Positions 1 through 6,199 are shown, numbered from the stretch's first letter. The stretch: DNA of 10,123 nt from Tardiphaga sp. (GCA_028290765.1 JAQGJF010000997.1:1-10123); one strand, 5' to 3'. Made by a program: numbers and translations. The notes: a model not told the origin generated them from the sequence alone.

Positions 1-304
1 CGCCGAGCGTCACCCGCACGAAGCCGGTGGCCTGCGGAAAGAACATGTAGTCGAGTTTCTTCTGCAGCTTGGCGGCGAATAATTCGGCGAGCTTGTTCTC
101 GAACCCTTCGCTCTTCTCGTTCGAGAATGGCATGTTGCGCGGGTCGGCGCAGACCCGCAGCACTTTGGGATCGACCAGTTCGATCGACGGGTCGCTATTG
201 TCCTGCGCCTGCTGCGCCCGCGCGACGTCGCGATCGGCCATCATGACCATGGCGGCGCACAGGGTCGCGAGGACTGCCCAACGCTGCAACCCGGCATTCT
301 TCAT
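1..304 (-). CDS. XoxJ/MoxJ-like quinoprotein dehydrogenase-associated periplasmic binding protein (partial, N-terminus)
   Basis: The visible 101 residues are the N-terminus of a secreted solute-binding-type protein; the rest lies beyond the left edge. A signal peptide (Met-Lys start, hydrophobic stretch, then an Ala-rich cleavage zone ending ARAQQA) precedes the stretch VLRVCADPRNMPFSNEK followed by GFENKLAEL. That is the characteristic opening of the family annotated as quinoprotein dehydrogenase-associated ABC-type substrate-binding protein, to which MoxJ and XoxJ belong. Members are periplasmic and are encoded with PQQ-dependent methanol/ethanol dehydrogenases, where they are thought to help maturation or activation of the enzyme. 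Two in-frame ATGs lie 6 nt apart (310 and 304). The GGAG at about 314-317 sits 9 nt from ATG 304 but only 3 nt from ATG 310, so 304 is preferred. It is transcribed away from the metallohydrolase gene. The dehydrogenase is probably further left, which cannot be seen here. Confidence 0.85.
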   Translation of the reverse strand, partial: MKNAGLQRWAVLATLCAAMVMMADRDVARAQQAQDNSDPSIELVDPKVLRVCADPRNMPFSNEKSEGFENKLAELFAAKLQKKLDYMFFPQATGFVRVTLG

Positions 305-460
305 CCGCATCTTCTCCAATTCAACAAACCATGCTGGCACATCCGCCGGTACCGGTATTGCCTGTAAGGGAAATGATGGCGGCGTTTCTGTGAAAGATTC
401 TTCGGCGTGCTGCATCGCAACAACCTTGTCTCGACCTGTGGTCAGACGCAGTCTGTTCGC
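305..460. promoter_or_regulatory. Divergent intergenic region between the XoxJ-like gene and the relay genes
   Basis: These 156 bp lie between two divergent starts and must hold promoters for both directions, or at least for the left-going gene. The one clear structure is the perfect 10-bp palindrome CCGGTACCGG at 346-355, roughly midway to the left gene, overlapping TACCGGTA at 350-357. I see no convincing -35/-10 pair and no recognisable regulator consensus. A function as operator is a guess. Confidence 0.3.
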
Positions 461-1393
461 ATGAAGCGTCTTCTCATGACCCTTGCCGTCGTTGCGCTGA
501 TCGCTTCGACCGCCGATGTGCAGGCTCAGCAAACGCCGGAGCCACTCTCGGTAACCGAGATCTCACCCAGTGCCTTCGTTCACATCGGCGTGACGGAGTT
601 GATGACCGCCGACAATGAGGGGGCCATCGCCAATGTCGGATTCGTCGTGGGCAACGACGCCGTCGCCGTCATCGACAGCGGCGGCAGCGTCCGCGAAGGC
701 CGGCGCCTGCTCGCCGCGATCCGGGCCCGCACCGACAAGCCGATCCGCTATGTCATCAACACCCACGGCCACCCCGATCATGTATTTGGCAACGCGGCCT
801 TCGTTGAATCCGGCGCGACGTTTGTCGGGCACAAAAACCTGGGCCGGGCGCTGGCGACACGCGGAAAATTCTATCTCGATGCCTTTCGTCGCCTGATGGG
901 CGATGCGTTGATCGACGAAGTCCGCCTCGTTCCGCCGACGGTACTGGTGGCAGAGGAACTCACACTCGATCTCGGCGGCCGGAAGCTGCTGCTGCGGGCA
1001 TGGCCGGTGGCGCATAGCGATAATGACCTGACCGTGCTCGATGCGAGCAGTGGTATTCTGTACGCCGGCGATCTGGTGTTCCAGGCCCACATCCCCGTGC
1101 TCGACGGCAGCATACGCGGCTGGCTTGCGGTCCTTGACCAGCTCAGTGCCGTGCCGGCACGGCGCGTGGTTCCGGGTCACGGTCCGGTCGGTGATTGGCC
1201 CGGCGCCCTGTCCGATGAGCGCCGCTATCTTCAGACATTGGCCAGCGATACGCGCGCCTTGGTCGCCGACGGCAAGACGCTTGCCAAGGCCGCCGCTACC
1301 GCCGCCGCCTCTGAGCGGTCGCGGTGGGGTTTGTTCGACGACTACAATGCCCGCAACGCAACTGCAGCATATTCTGAAATTGAATGGGAATGA
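461..1393 (+). CDS. Quinoprotein relay system zinc metallohydrolase (secreted MBL-fold, SoxH-like)
   Basis: A 310-residue secreted metallo-beta-lactamase-fold hydrolase. A signal peptide (MKRLLMTLAVVALIAS, likely cleaved after VQA at about residue 22) precedes the fold. Metal ligands are all visible: HGHPDH at 102-107, His185 in VAHSDNDL, Asp204 in AGDLVF, and His240 in VPGHG. This gives the full two-zinc set of the glyoxalase II/SoxH branch. The neighbouring SoxYZ-like carrier and XoxJ-like gene identify it as the zinc hydrolase of the quinoprotein relay system, a family defined mainly by genomic context; its substrate is unknown, perhaps an adduct on the carrier Cys (inference). ATG 461 is chosen because it begins a proper signal peptide. 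An upstream in-frame start at 407 would add 18 polar residues, and neither start has a strong ribosome binding site. The carrier gene follows after 58 bp, probably in one operon. It is unlikely to be an antibiotic-resistance lactamase. Confidence 0.85.
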   Translation: MKRLLMTLAVVALIASTADVQAQQTPEPLSVTEISPSAFVHIGVTELMTADNEGAIANVGFVVGNDAVAVIDSGGSVREGRRLLAAIRARTDKPIRYVINTHGHPDHVFGNAAFVESGATFVGHKNLGRALATRGKFYLDAFRRLMGDALIDEVRLVPPTVLVAEELTLDLGGRKLLLRAWPVAHSDNDLTVLDASSGILYAGDLVFQAHIPVLDGSIRGWLAVLDQLSAVPARRVVPGHGPVGDWPGALSDERRYLQTLASDTRALVADGKTLAKAAATAAASERSRWGLFDDYNARNATAAYSEIEWE

Positions 1394-1451
1394 CCGCGTG
1401 GCTGGCCTATACTCGAGCTACGTTGCTTCGATCCTGGAAAGGAACGCGACG

Positions 1452-2273
1452 ATGTCGGGACTTCGCCTGCTCCACCTCGGTAGCCTGCTGATTGCCCTGC
1501 AGTTCGGCGCCGGCCCTGTGCCGGCGGCCGAATCTTATGATCCGTGGCCCGGCCTGGTGCAGGACATTTTCAACAACCGCGCCATGGACGACGGCGCCGG
1601 CGTGATCGCCATCGAAATGCCATACCGCGCCGAAGACGCGGCGATCGTCCCGGTGACGCTGCGCAGCTTGCTGCCGCCCGGCGATCCGCGGCATGTCGTC
1701 GCCATTACGCTGGTGATCGACCAGAACCCGGCGCCGATGGCGGCGCGGTTCGAACTCGGACGCGACGCCGCGGTGTCGGAAATTTCCACCCGGGTACGGG
1801 TCAACAATTACACCGACGTCCATGCGGTCGCCGAACTGAGCGACGGCAGGCTCTATGTGAGCAAGACCTACGTCAAAGCCTCCGGCGGCTGCTCCGCGCC
1901 CGCCGCCAAGAACGCCGACGACGCCAAGGCAAAACTCGGCCAGATGCGGTTCCGGCAATTCGCCAAATCGTCCGAAGGCCCGGCCAGCGGCGCCCGCGAA
2001 GCCCAGATCATGATCGGCCATCCGAACAATTCAGGCCTGCAGATGGACCAGGTCACGCAGCTCTATATTCCGCCGTTCTTCGTCGACGACCTGCGGATCG
2101 CGCAGGACGACAGCCCGATCCTGAAAATGGAAGGCGGCATCTCGATTTCGGAGGATCCCAATCTCCGCTTCACCTACGTCCCCAACGGCGCCAAGCGCGT
2201 CCATGTCGAGGCCCGGGATACCGAGGGCCACGTGTTCCAGGGCGAATGGAAGGCCGAGGGCTCGGGGATTTGA
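1452..2273 (+). CDS. Quinoprotein dehydrogenase-associated SoxYZ-like carrier (SoxY-SoxZ fusion)
   Basis: A 273-residue secreted protein that joins a SoxY-like half and a SoxZ-like half in one chain. The signal peptide covers about residues 1-26 (cleavage near PAAES). The SoxY-like domain spans about 30-147 and ends in the swinging-arm motif KASGGC, with Cys147 the only cysteine in the protein. In true SoxY the equivalent GGCGG cysteine is near the C-terminus and carries sulfur intermediates; here it is followed by an Ala/Lys linker (148-165) and a SoxZ-like Ig-fold domain (about 166-270) with the typical IGHPNNSGL stretch at 188-196. Start ATG 1452 has AAAGGA about 9 nt upstream. It is the second gene after the zinc hydrolase. 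The family is known from PQQ-dehydrogenase neighbourhoods; the cargo on Cys147 is not established. No soxAXB genes are in view, so thiosulfate oxidation is not supported. Confidence 0.9.
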   Translation: MSGLRLLHLGSLLIALQFGAGPVPAAESYDPWPGLVQDIFNNRAMDDGAGVIAIEMPYRAEDAAIVPVTLRSLLPPGDPRHVVAITLVIDQNPAPMAARFELGRDAAVSEISTRVRVNNYTDVHAVAELSDGRLYVSKTYVKASGGCSAPAAKNADDAKAKLGQMRFRQFAKSSEGPASGAREAQIMIGHPNNSGLQMDQVTQLYIPPFFVDDLRIAQDDSPILKMEGGISISEDPNLRFTYVPNGAKRVHVEARDTEGHVFQGEWKAEGSGI

Positions 2274-2280
2274 CTATCGG

Positions 2281-2418
2281 TATCCCTCCCCCTTGTGGGG
2301 AGGGTCGGCCGAGCGAAGCGGAGGCCGGGGTGGGGGTAACCACAAGCGCGATTGCTCGTGGTTACCCCCACCCGACCGGCCTATCGGCCGGCCACCCTCC
2401 CCACAAGGGGGAGGGATA
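2281..2418. repeat. Large REP-like palindromic intergenic repeat, possible bidirectional terminator
   Basis: A 138-bp near-palindrome starts 8 bp after the carrier stop codon. The outer arms, 2281-2305 and 2394-2418, are perfect 25-bp inverted copies (TATCCCTCCCCCTTGTGGGG and onward). Nested inner arms, 2328-2343 and 2358-2373, are perfect 16-bp inverted copies (GGGTGGGGGTAACCAC) around a 14-nt loop. Between them lie less regular GGCCG/CGGCC-rich segments. The composition and architecture resemble dispersed GC-rich intergenic repeats of Bradyrhizobium-type genomes (from memory, unchecked). Lying between two convergent genes, it could fold as a strong transcription stop for both; there is no clear U-tract. 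Confidence 0.9.
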
Positions 2419-2435
2419 AGAAAGGCATCATCACC

Positions 2436-2807
2436 TCAAAAACACCTGACCTCCGCCTCCGCCTGCGCACGGCGCAAATCATTCAGCGCGCTGTTGGCCT
2501 GCTCTGACGAGCGGAATTGCCCGCCGAGGTTGCCCTGCACCTGCGCCATGCTCAGCACGGTTTCGGCGGTGACGTAGCGGTCATACGGCAATAGCGACGC
2601 GACGACGTCGACCGAGCAGGAGCACTGGTCGAGCGCCTGGCGGGTTTCGCCATTGGCCTTCATGCAGCCGAACACATATTCGGACCGCGCCGAGGTGGGA
2701 TAATCGTTGACGCTGTCGGCCCGAACGGCAAGGGTCGAGACAAGGATCGTCGCGCCCAGCGCAGCACCTGCGCAGACACTAAGTCGCATCCATCGGGCAG
2801 CTGCCAT
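2436..2807 (-). CDS. Small secreted protein with conserved-looking cysteines, unknown function
   Basis: A 123-residue protein I do not assign to a named family. A signal peptide (residues 1-30, cleavage near VRA/DS) leads a mature protein of about 93 residues. Its core reads YVFGCMKANG (44-53), then ALDQCSCSVDVVASLLPYD (58-76), then an alpha-helical, Gln/Ala-rich C-terminus ending RCF. Mature cysteines are Cys48, Cys62, Cys64 and Cys122, an even number suited to two disulfides; the CxC pair could instead bind a metal or act in thiol chemistry (inference). Start ATG 2807 is firmly set by AGGAGG with 6 nt spacing; a longer version from 2843 is not needed. It is convergent with the SoxYZ-like gene and divergent from the ABC importer, so it shares a 145-bp control region with the importer. 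A periplasmic role linked to the same system is plausible by context only. Confidence 0.8.
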   Translation of the reverse strand: MAAARWMRLSVCAGAALGATILVSTLAVRADSVNDYPTSARSEYVFGCMKANGETRQALDQCSCSVDVVASLLPYDRYVTAETVLSMAQVQGNLGGQFRSSEQANSALNDLRRAQAEAEVRCF

Positions 2808-2952
2808 GATCTTCCTCCTGCTGATCGCCGTGCTACTATACAAAAAACCAACTGGTTGAGGAAATGCTTGATCGGAATGTCGCAGCCACGGCGCCAGCCT
2901 TTAGACTCCAATCATTAGACTCGGGCCGGTCATTCCGACAATAAGGGACGCG
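2808..2952. promoter_or_regulatory. Divergent control region with repeats, Cys-protein gene / ABC importer
   Basis: The 145-bp region separates two divergent starts. It contains an 8-bp inverted pair, TCGGAATG at 2872-2879 and CATTCCGA at 2931-2938. Inside that is a direct repeat TTAGACTC at 2901-2908 and 2915-2922 (14-nt period). Closer to the left gene is a short inverted repeat AACCA-AC-TGGTT at 2846-2857. The importer RBS AAGGGA is at about 2943-2948. The repeats are seen directly; that any of them binds a regulator is inference. Confidence 0.4.
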
Positions 2953-3933
2953 ATGAGAGCTTTCAGCCGCCTTCTGTTCGTTGCAGCCGTGTTCGTTACC
3001 GGCTGGTCCGGCCAATCCCGTGCCACCGAAACCATCCGCCTGGCGGCGCAGAAGACCGGGACCTTTGCCTGGGAACTCGATGTTATACGTACCCACGGCC
3101 TCGACAAGAAAGCAGATCTCGCCATCGCGGTCAGCGAACTGGCAAGCCCGGAAGCCGGCAAGATCGCGCTGCGTGGCGGCAGCGCCGATATCATCATCTC
3201 CGACTGGCTGTGGGTGTCGCGCGAACGCGGCCTCGGCGCCAGGCTGAAATTCTATCCCTATTCGAGCGCGCTCGGCGCTGTCATGGTCCGCAACGATTCT
3301 CCGATCCGATCATTGGCCGACCTCAAGGGCCGCAAGCTCGCGGTCGCCGGAGGTCCGATCGACAAGAACTGGCTGCTGCTGCGTGCCTCGATGAAGCAGA
3401 ACGGCATCGATCCGAAGAGTGAGGCCACCATCGCCTATGGTGCACCGCCGCTGCTGGCGGAAAAAACCGTCAGCGGTGAGATGGACGCCACCGTCAATTA
3501 CTGGAATTTCTGCGCCGCGCTGGAAGCCAGGGGCTTTCGCCGCCTGACCGGAATCGAGGATCTGCTGCCGACGTTCGGCGCCAAGGGCCGCACCGCGATG
3601 CTCGGCTACGTCTTCGACGAAGACTGGGCCAATACCCATCGCGACGCCTTGACGCGTTTCATCGCCGTGACCCGCGAGGCCAAGGAAATGCTGGCGAATT
3701 CGGATGCCGAGTGGGAACGGATCGCGAAGCTGACCGGCGCCCCCGATGCCGCGACCTTGCATGCGTACCGCGACCGCTACCGCGAAGGCATTCCGCGCCG
3801 CTCCATCGCCGATGAGGAAGCCGACGCGCTGATCCTGTTTCGCGTACTGGCCGGCATCGGCGGCAGCGAGCTGGTCGGGCCAGCGCGAGAACTTGATCCC
3901 GGCACGTTCTATCGCCTGAGCGGCGGAGATTGA
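2953..3933 (+). CDS. ABC importer periplasmic substrate-binding protein (NitT/TauT, SsuA-like)
   Basis: A 326-residue periplasmic binding protein of the SsuA/TauA/NMT1-like class. Residues 1-25 form a signal peptide (cleavage near SRA/TE). The mature protein begins TIRLAAQKTGTFAWELDV, then shows the lobe-1 pattern with GKIALRGGSADIIISDW at 69-85 and a VMVRNDSPIRSLADLKGRKL segment at 110-129, typical for this fold where the ligand pocket is formed. The ligand cannot be read from sequence; related proteins bind sulfonates, nitrate, aromatic acids or thiamine precursors. ATG 2953 has AAGGGA just upstream. The permease begins 1 nt after this stop codon and the ATPase follows, giving a full importer operon. 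Its position beside quinoprotein relay genes suggests a substrate or cofactor used by that system (inference). It is distinct from the XoxJ-like protein at the left edge. Confidence 0.85.
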   Translation: MRAFSRLLFVAAVFVTGWSGQSRATETIRLAAQKTGTFAWELDVIRTHGLDKKADLAIAVSELASPEAGKIALRGGSADIIISDWLWVSRERGLGARLKFYPYSSALGAVMVRNDSPIRSLADLKGRKLAVAGGPIDKNWLLLRASMKQNGIDPKSEATIAYGAPPLLAEKTVSGEMDATVNYWNFCAALEARGFRRLTGIEDLLPTFGAKGRTAMLGYVFDEDWANTHRDALTRFIAVTREAKEMLANSDAEWERIAKLTGAPDAATLHAYRDRYREGIPRRSIADEEADALILFRVLAGIGGSELVGPARELDPGTFYRLSGGD

Positions 3934-3934
3934 A

Positions 3935-4672
3935 ATGCTCCGTCTCGTGTCATTCGCCGTGTTCCTAGGCACCTGGTGGGGCGCCGCGCTCCTGGCCGGC
4001 GAACAGAAACTGCCAGCGCCGCCTGCCGTGCTCGCGGCGATAGCAACGGAAGCCCAATCCGGCGCACTGTTTTTCAATCTCGGCGTCACGCTGGCGCGCG
4101 TGGCGCTGGCCTTCACGCTGGCGATGACGCTGGGCGCCGCGATCGGCTATCTGATGGGCCGGGTGCGGATCGCCAACCGGCTCGGCGATCCCTGGCTGAT
4201 CCTGCTGCTCAATCTGCCGGCTCTGGTCGTCATCGTGCTGGCCTATATCTGGGCCGGCCTGACCGAGGTCGCGGCGATCGCGGCGATCGCCATCAATAAA
4301 TTGCCGACCGCGGTCGTTACCGTGCGCGAAGGCACCCGCGCGCTCGACGCATCGCTGGATGAGATGGCCAATGTGTTCGCGATCCCGCGCGGAAAAGCCT
4401 TTCGGCATATTGCCTTGCCGCAGCTCGCGCCTTACATCGCCGCCGCCGCGCGATCCGGCCTGTCGCTGGTGTGGAAAATCGTGCTGGTGGCCGAATTGCT
4501 CGGACGGCCGAACGGCGTCGGCTTCGAGATCGGCGTCGCGTTCCAGCTGTTCGATATCCCGCGCCTGCTGGCCTATTCGCTGAGTTTCGCGGCCGTGGTC
4601 CTCGCCATTGAAGTGGTGCTGGTGCAGCCTTTCGAGGCCCGGATATCAAGGTGGCGTCCGCGTGCAGCTTGA
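3935..4672 (+). CDS. ABC importer permease (NitT/TauT, SsuC-like)
   Basis: A 245-residue inner-membrane permease of the binding-protein-dependent type. Hydrophobic segments lie at about residues 1-21, 50-75, 86-108, 109-121, 173-190 and 211-232, consistent with about six membrane spans. The coupling EAA loop is clear at 143-161: EMANVFAIPRGKAFRHIALP, with the conserved Gly153 and the closing Ile-x-Leu-Pro. This is the site that contacts the ATPase. The start codon is 1 nt behind the binding-protein stop, with GGCGGAG as a probable ribosome site, so translation is likely coupled. It is slightly shorter than many SsuC-like permeases (about 250-270 residues), mainly at the N-terminus, which opens directly in the first membrane segment. 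Confidence 0.85.
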   Translation: MLRLVSFAVFLGTWWGAALLAGEQKLPAPPAVLAAIATEAQSGALFFNLGVTLARVALAFTLAMTLGAAIGYLMGRVRIANRLGDPWLILLLNLPALVVIVLAYIWAGLTEVAAIAAIAINKLPTAVVTVREGTRALDASLDEMANVFAIPRGKAFRHIALPQLAPYIAAAARSGLSLVWKIVLVAELLGRPNGVGFEIGVAFQLFDIPRLLAYSLSFAAVVLAIEVVLVQPFEARISRWRPRAA

Positions 4673-5381
4673 AGTCTCCATCGCACGCAAGGCCTACACC
4701 AACGCGGCGGGCGAGCGCCACGATGTGCTGGCCGATGTTTCCTTCAAGCTTGGCAGCGGCGAAGTCGGCGTGCTGGTCGGCCCGTCCGGCTGCGGCAAGA
4801 GCACGCTGCTGCGCCTGATCGCCGGCCTCGATCCCGATTATGAAGGCCGCGTCTCGCGCCCGGCCAAGGCCCGGATCGGCATGGTGTTCCAGGAGCCGCG
4901 ATTGCTGCCGTGGCGATCGGTCGACGACAATGTGCGGCTGGTCGCGCCGCACGCCGACGAGGCCAAACTCACGGAGCTTTTCGCGATCCTGGAACTGACC
5001 GGCCACCGCAGCCATTTTCCCGGCGAGCTATCGCTGGGCCTCGCCCGGCGTGTCGCGCTGGCGCGCGCGTTCGCGATCGAGCCGGACTTCCTCATTCTCG
5101 ACGAGCCGCTGGCGTCGCTCGACAACGCCCTCGCAGTCCGGCTGCGCGATCAGATCGCCACCCTGGTGGACAGCCGGAAGGTGACGACGTTGCTGGTGAC
5201 CCACGATGTCGACGATGCGGTTCGTCTCGGCGACCGCCTGTTCCTGCTGTCGCCACGACCGGCCCAAATTCTCGCGGTGATGCCGATCGGCACCCCGCGC
5301 AACGCACGCGACGAAAAAGAAATCCTGGCGATCAAGGCGGAGCTGGCGCGGGTGGCGCAATCGAACAACGCGATGTCGTGA
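4662..5381 (+). CDS. ABC importer ATP-binding protein with atypical signature motif (SsuB/TauB-like)
   Basis: A 239-residue ABC ATPase that powers the importer. Motifs in order: Walker A GPSGCGKST at 40-48, Q-loop VFQEPRLLPW at 75-84, signature region ELSLGLARRVALARA at 122-136, Walker B FLILDEP at 143-149 with D-loop SLD, and switch His181 in LLVTHD. The signature reads LSLGL instead of LSGGQ: Gly126 is kept but the first Gly and the Gln are replaced. Start GTG 4662 is chosen because AAGGTGG precedes it by about 7 nt and the protein then begins QLEVSIARKAY, a normal first beta strand. The reading frame extends upstream (a TTG at 4608), but that would overlap the permease by more. With GTG 4662 the overlap with the permease is 11 nt, typical of a coupled operon. 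Confidence 0.85.
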   Translation: MQLEVSIARKAYTNAAGERHDVLADVSFKLGSGEVGVLVGPSGCGKSTLLRLIAGLDPDYEGRVSRPAKARIGMVFQEPRLLPWRSVDDNVRLVAPHADEAKLTELFAILELTGHRSHFPGELSLGLARRVALARAFAIEPDFLILDEPLASLDNALAVRLRDQIATLVDSRKVTTLLVTHDVDDAVRLGDRLFLLSPRPAQILAVMPIGTPRNARDEKEILAIKAELARVAQSNNAMS

Positions 5382-5467
5382 CCAGCTGGCGCGGTCATGG
5401 CACGCCGTGATAACGCCAAGAGAAGGGTTTCGTGAAACGTTCTGTGAAAATAACGAGGGAGGTCGTC

Positions 5468-5815
5468 ATGTTGCGCGCTTCAATGATCGCGGCGGGCTTG
5501 ATGCTCGCCACCGCCGGCCCGCTGGCGGCGCAGGGCAAGGGCATCCGGCTCTGGAACCTGACCACAGCTACGATTTCCAATTTCCAGCTCTCGCCCGCCG
5601 GCAAGGACGCCTTCGGACCGAACCAGACCCTGAATGACAAGGACAAGGAAGTCGACCACGACGAGCGGCTGCGCATCACCGGCATCGAGCCCGGACGCTA
5701 CGACGCCAAAGTCGGCTACCGCGACAAGAAGCAGTGCCTGGTGCGGGATATCGAGATCAAGGCCGACGCGGTGTTCTCGATTGCGGACAAGGATTTGAAG
5801 GAGTGCAGGAAGTAG
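5468..5815 (+). CDS. Small secreted protein with an EF-hand-like acidic loop, unknown function
   Basis: A 115-residue protein with a signal peptide (1-21, cleavage near LAA/QG) and a mature part of about 94 residues. It looks like a single beta-rich domain: GIRLWNLTTATISNFQLSP at 25-43, a central acidic loop, RLRITGIEPGRYDAKV at 67-82, and a C-terminal strand pair closed by Cys90 and Cys113, a likely disulfide. The loop at 55-66 reads LNDKDKEVDHDE. Against the 12-position EF-hand pattern it keeps Asp at 3, 5 and 9, a hydrophobic residue at 8 and Glu at 12, but lacks Asp at 1 and Gly at 6. ATG 5468 has GAGGGAGG 5 nt upstream and is preferred over GTG 5432. It lies 86 bp after the ABC ATPase in the same direction and may belong to that operon. 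Function is unknown; metal binding is a hypothesis. Confidence 0.8.
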   Translation: MLRASMIAAGLMLATAGPLAAQGKGIRLWNLTTATISNFQLSPAGKDAFGPNQTLNDKDKEVDHDERLRITGIEPGRYDAKVGYRDKKQCLVRDIEIKADAVFSIADKDLKECRK

Positions 5816-5835
5816 GTGAGAGGATGCGCTTCCAC

Positions 5836-5865
5836 GAGTCGACCCGGCGAAGGCCGGGACGACTC
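5836..5865. repeat. Short GC-rich palindrome, dispersed-repeat type and possible bidirectional terminator
   Basis: GAGTCGACCCGGC at 5836-5848 pairs with GCCGGGACGACTC at 5853-5865, 13 positions with one mismatch, around the 4-nt loop GAAG. It lies 20 bp after the small secreted protein and 5 bp before the stop of the convergent 69-residue gene. The core resembles a common Bradyrhizobium-type intergenic repeat (from memory). No U-tract follows on either strand, so terminator function is possible but not shown. Confidence 0.7.
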
Positions 5866-5869
5866 AGCA

Positions 5870-6079
5870 TCACGCCTTGTCATTCGTATGCGGGTACTCA
5901 CAGCGCCAGCGGACCGCATTCCATTTCGGATGCTCGCCGACCCACTGCGCGATATAGGGCGGCGCGCTCATCGCGCATTGCTGCAGCGATCCGCTCCAGT
6001 TGAAGGTCAGATGGGTTTCTTCGCACACGGTCGGCGACAACACGGCGCAAACCGTCACGATCAGGTCGATGGGATTCAT
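5870..6079 (-). CDS. Small Cys/Trp-rich protein of unknown function (69 aa)
   Basis: A 69-residue protein that I recognise only as the kind of small conserved hypothetical protein frequent in alphaproteobacteria. It opens MNPIDLIVTVCAVLSPTVCEE, then has LTFNWSGSLQQC, AQWVGEHP and ends with WRCEYPHTNDKA. Four cysteines (11, 19, 35, 60) and four tryptophans (28, 46, 53, 58) in so short a chain suggest a compact, perhaps disulfide-linked fold. The hydrophobic N-terminus could serve as an export signal but is short and has no charged n-region, so location is uncertain. Start ATG 6079 has only a weak AGGAA about 10 nt upstream. It is convergent with the gene at 5468-5815 and stands alone on its strand, 120 bp from its upstream neighbour. 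Confidence 0.65.
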   Translation of the reverse strand: MNPIDLIVTVCAVLSPTVCEETHLTFNWSGSLQQCAMSAPPYIAQWVGEHPKWNAVRWRCEYPHTNDKA

Positions 6080-6199
6080 TGCAAATATTCCTAGGCCTCA
6101 TCGCAACCATAGCACGAATAGCTACGACGGCGGACGCGAGGGGTTTTCAAGACGGCGTGAGAATTTCGCCCTTCCCGGATACCGCCGCGACGGGCCGGA

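Noticed and set aside
461..1393. Metallo-beta-lactamase fold read as an antibiotic-resistance gene
   Set aside because: The ligand pattern and neighbours fit the SoxH-like hydrolase of the quinoprotein relay; nothing points to beta-lactam hydrolysis.
1041..1451. Upstream in-frame extension of the SoxYZ-like carrier
   Set aside because: It would run through the 3' half of the zinc hydrolase gene in another frame. ATG 1452 has an RBS and begins a signal peptide.
3310..4116. A 268-codon minus-strand frame across the ABC binding protein and permease
   Set aside because: It runs antisense through two well-recognised genes and has no motif or ribosome site.
5427..5438. Small inverted repeat GTTTC-GT-GAAAC before the EF-hand-like protein gene
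   Set aside because: Only five base pairs and no matching partner elsewhere; weak as a regulatory site.
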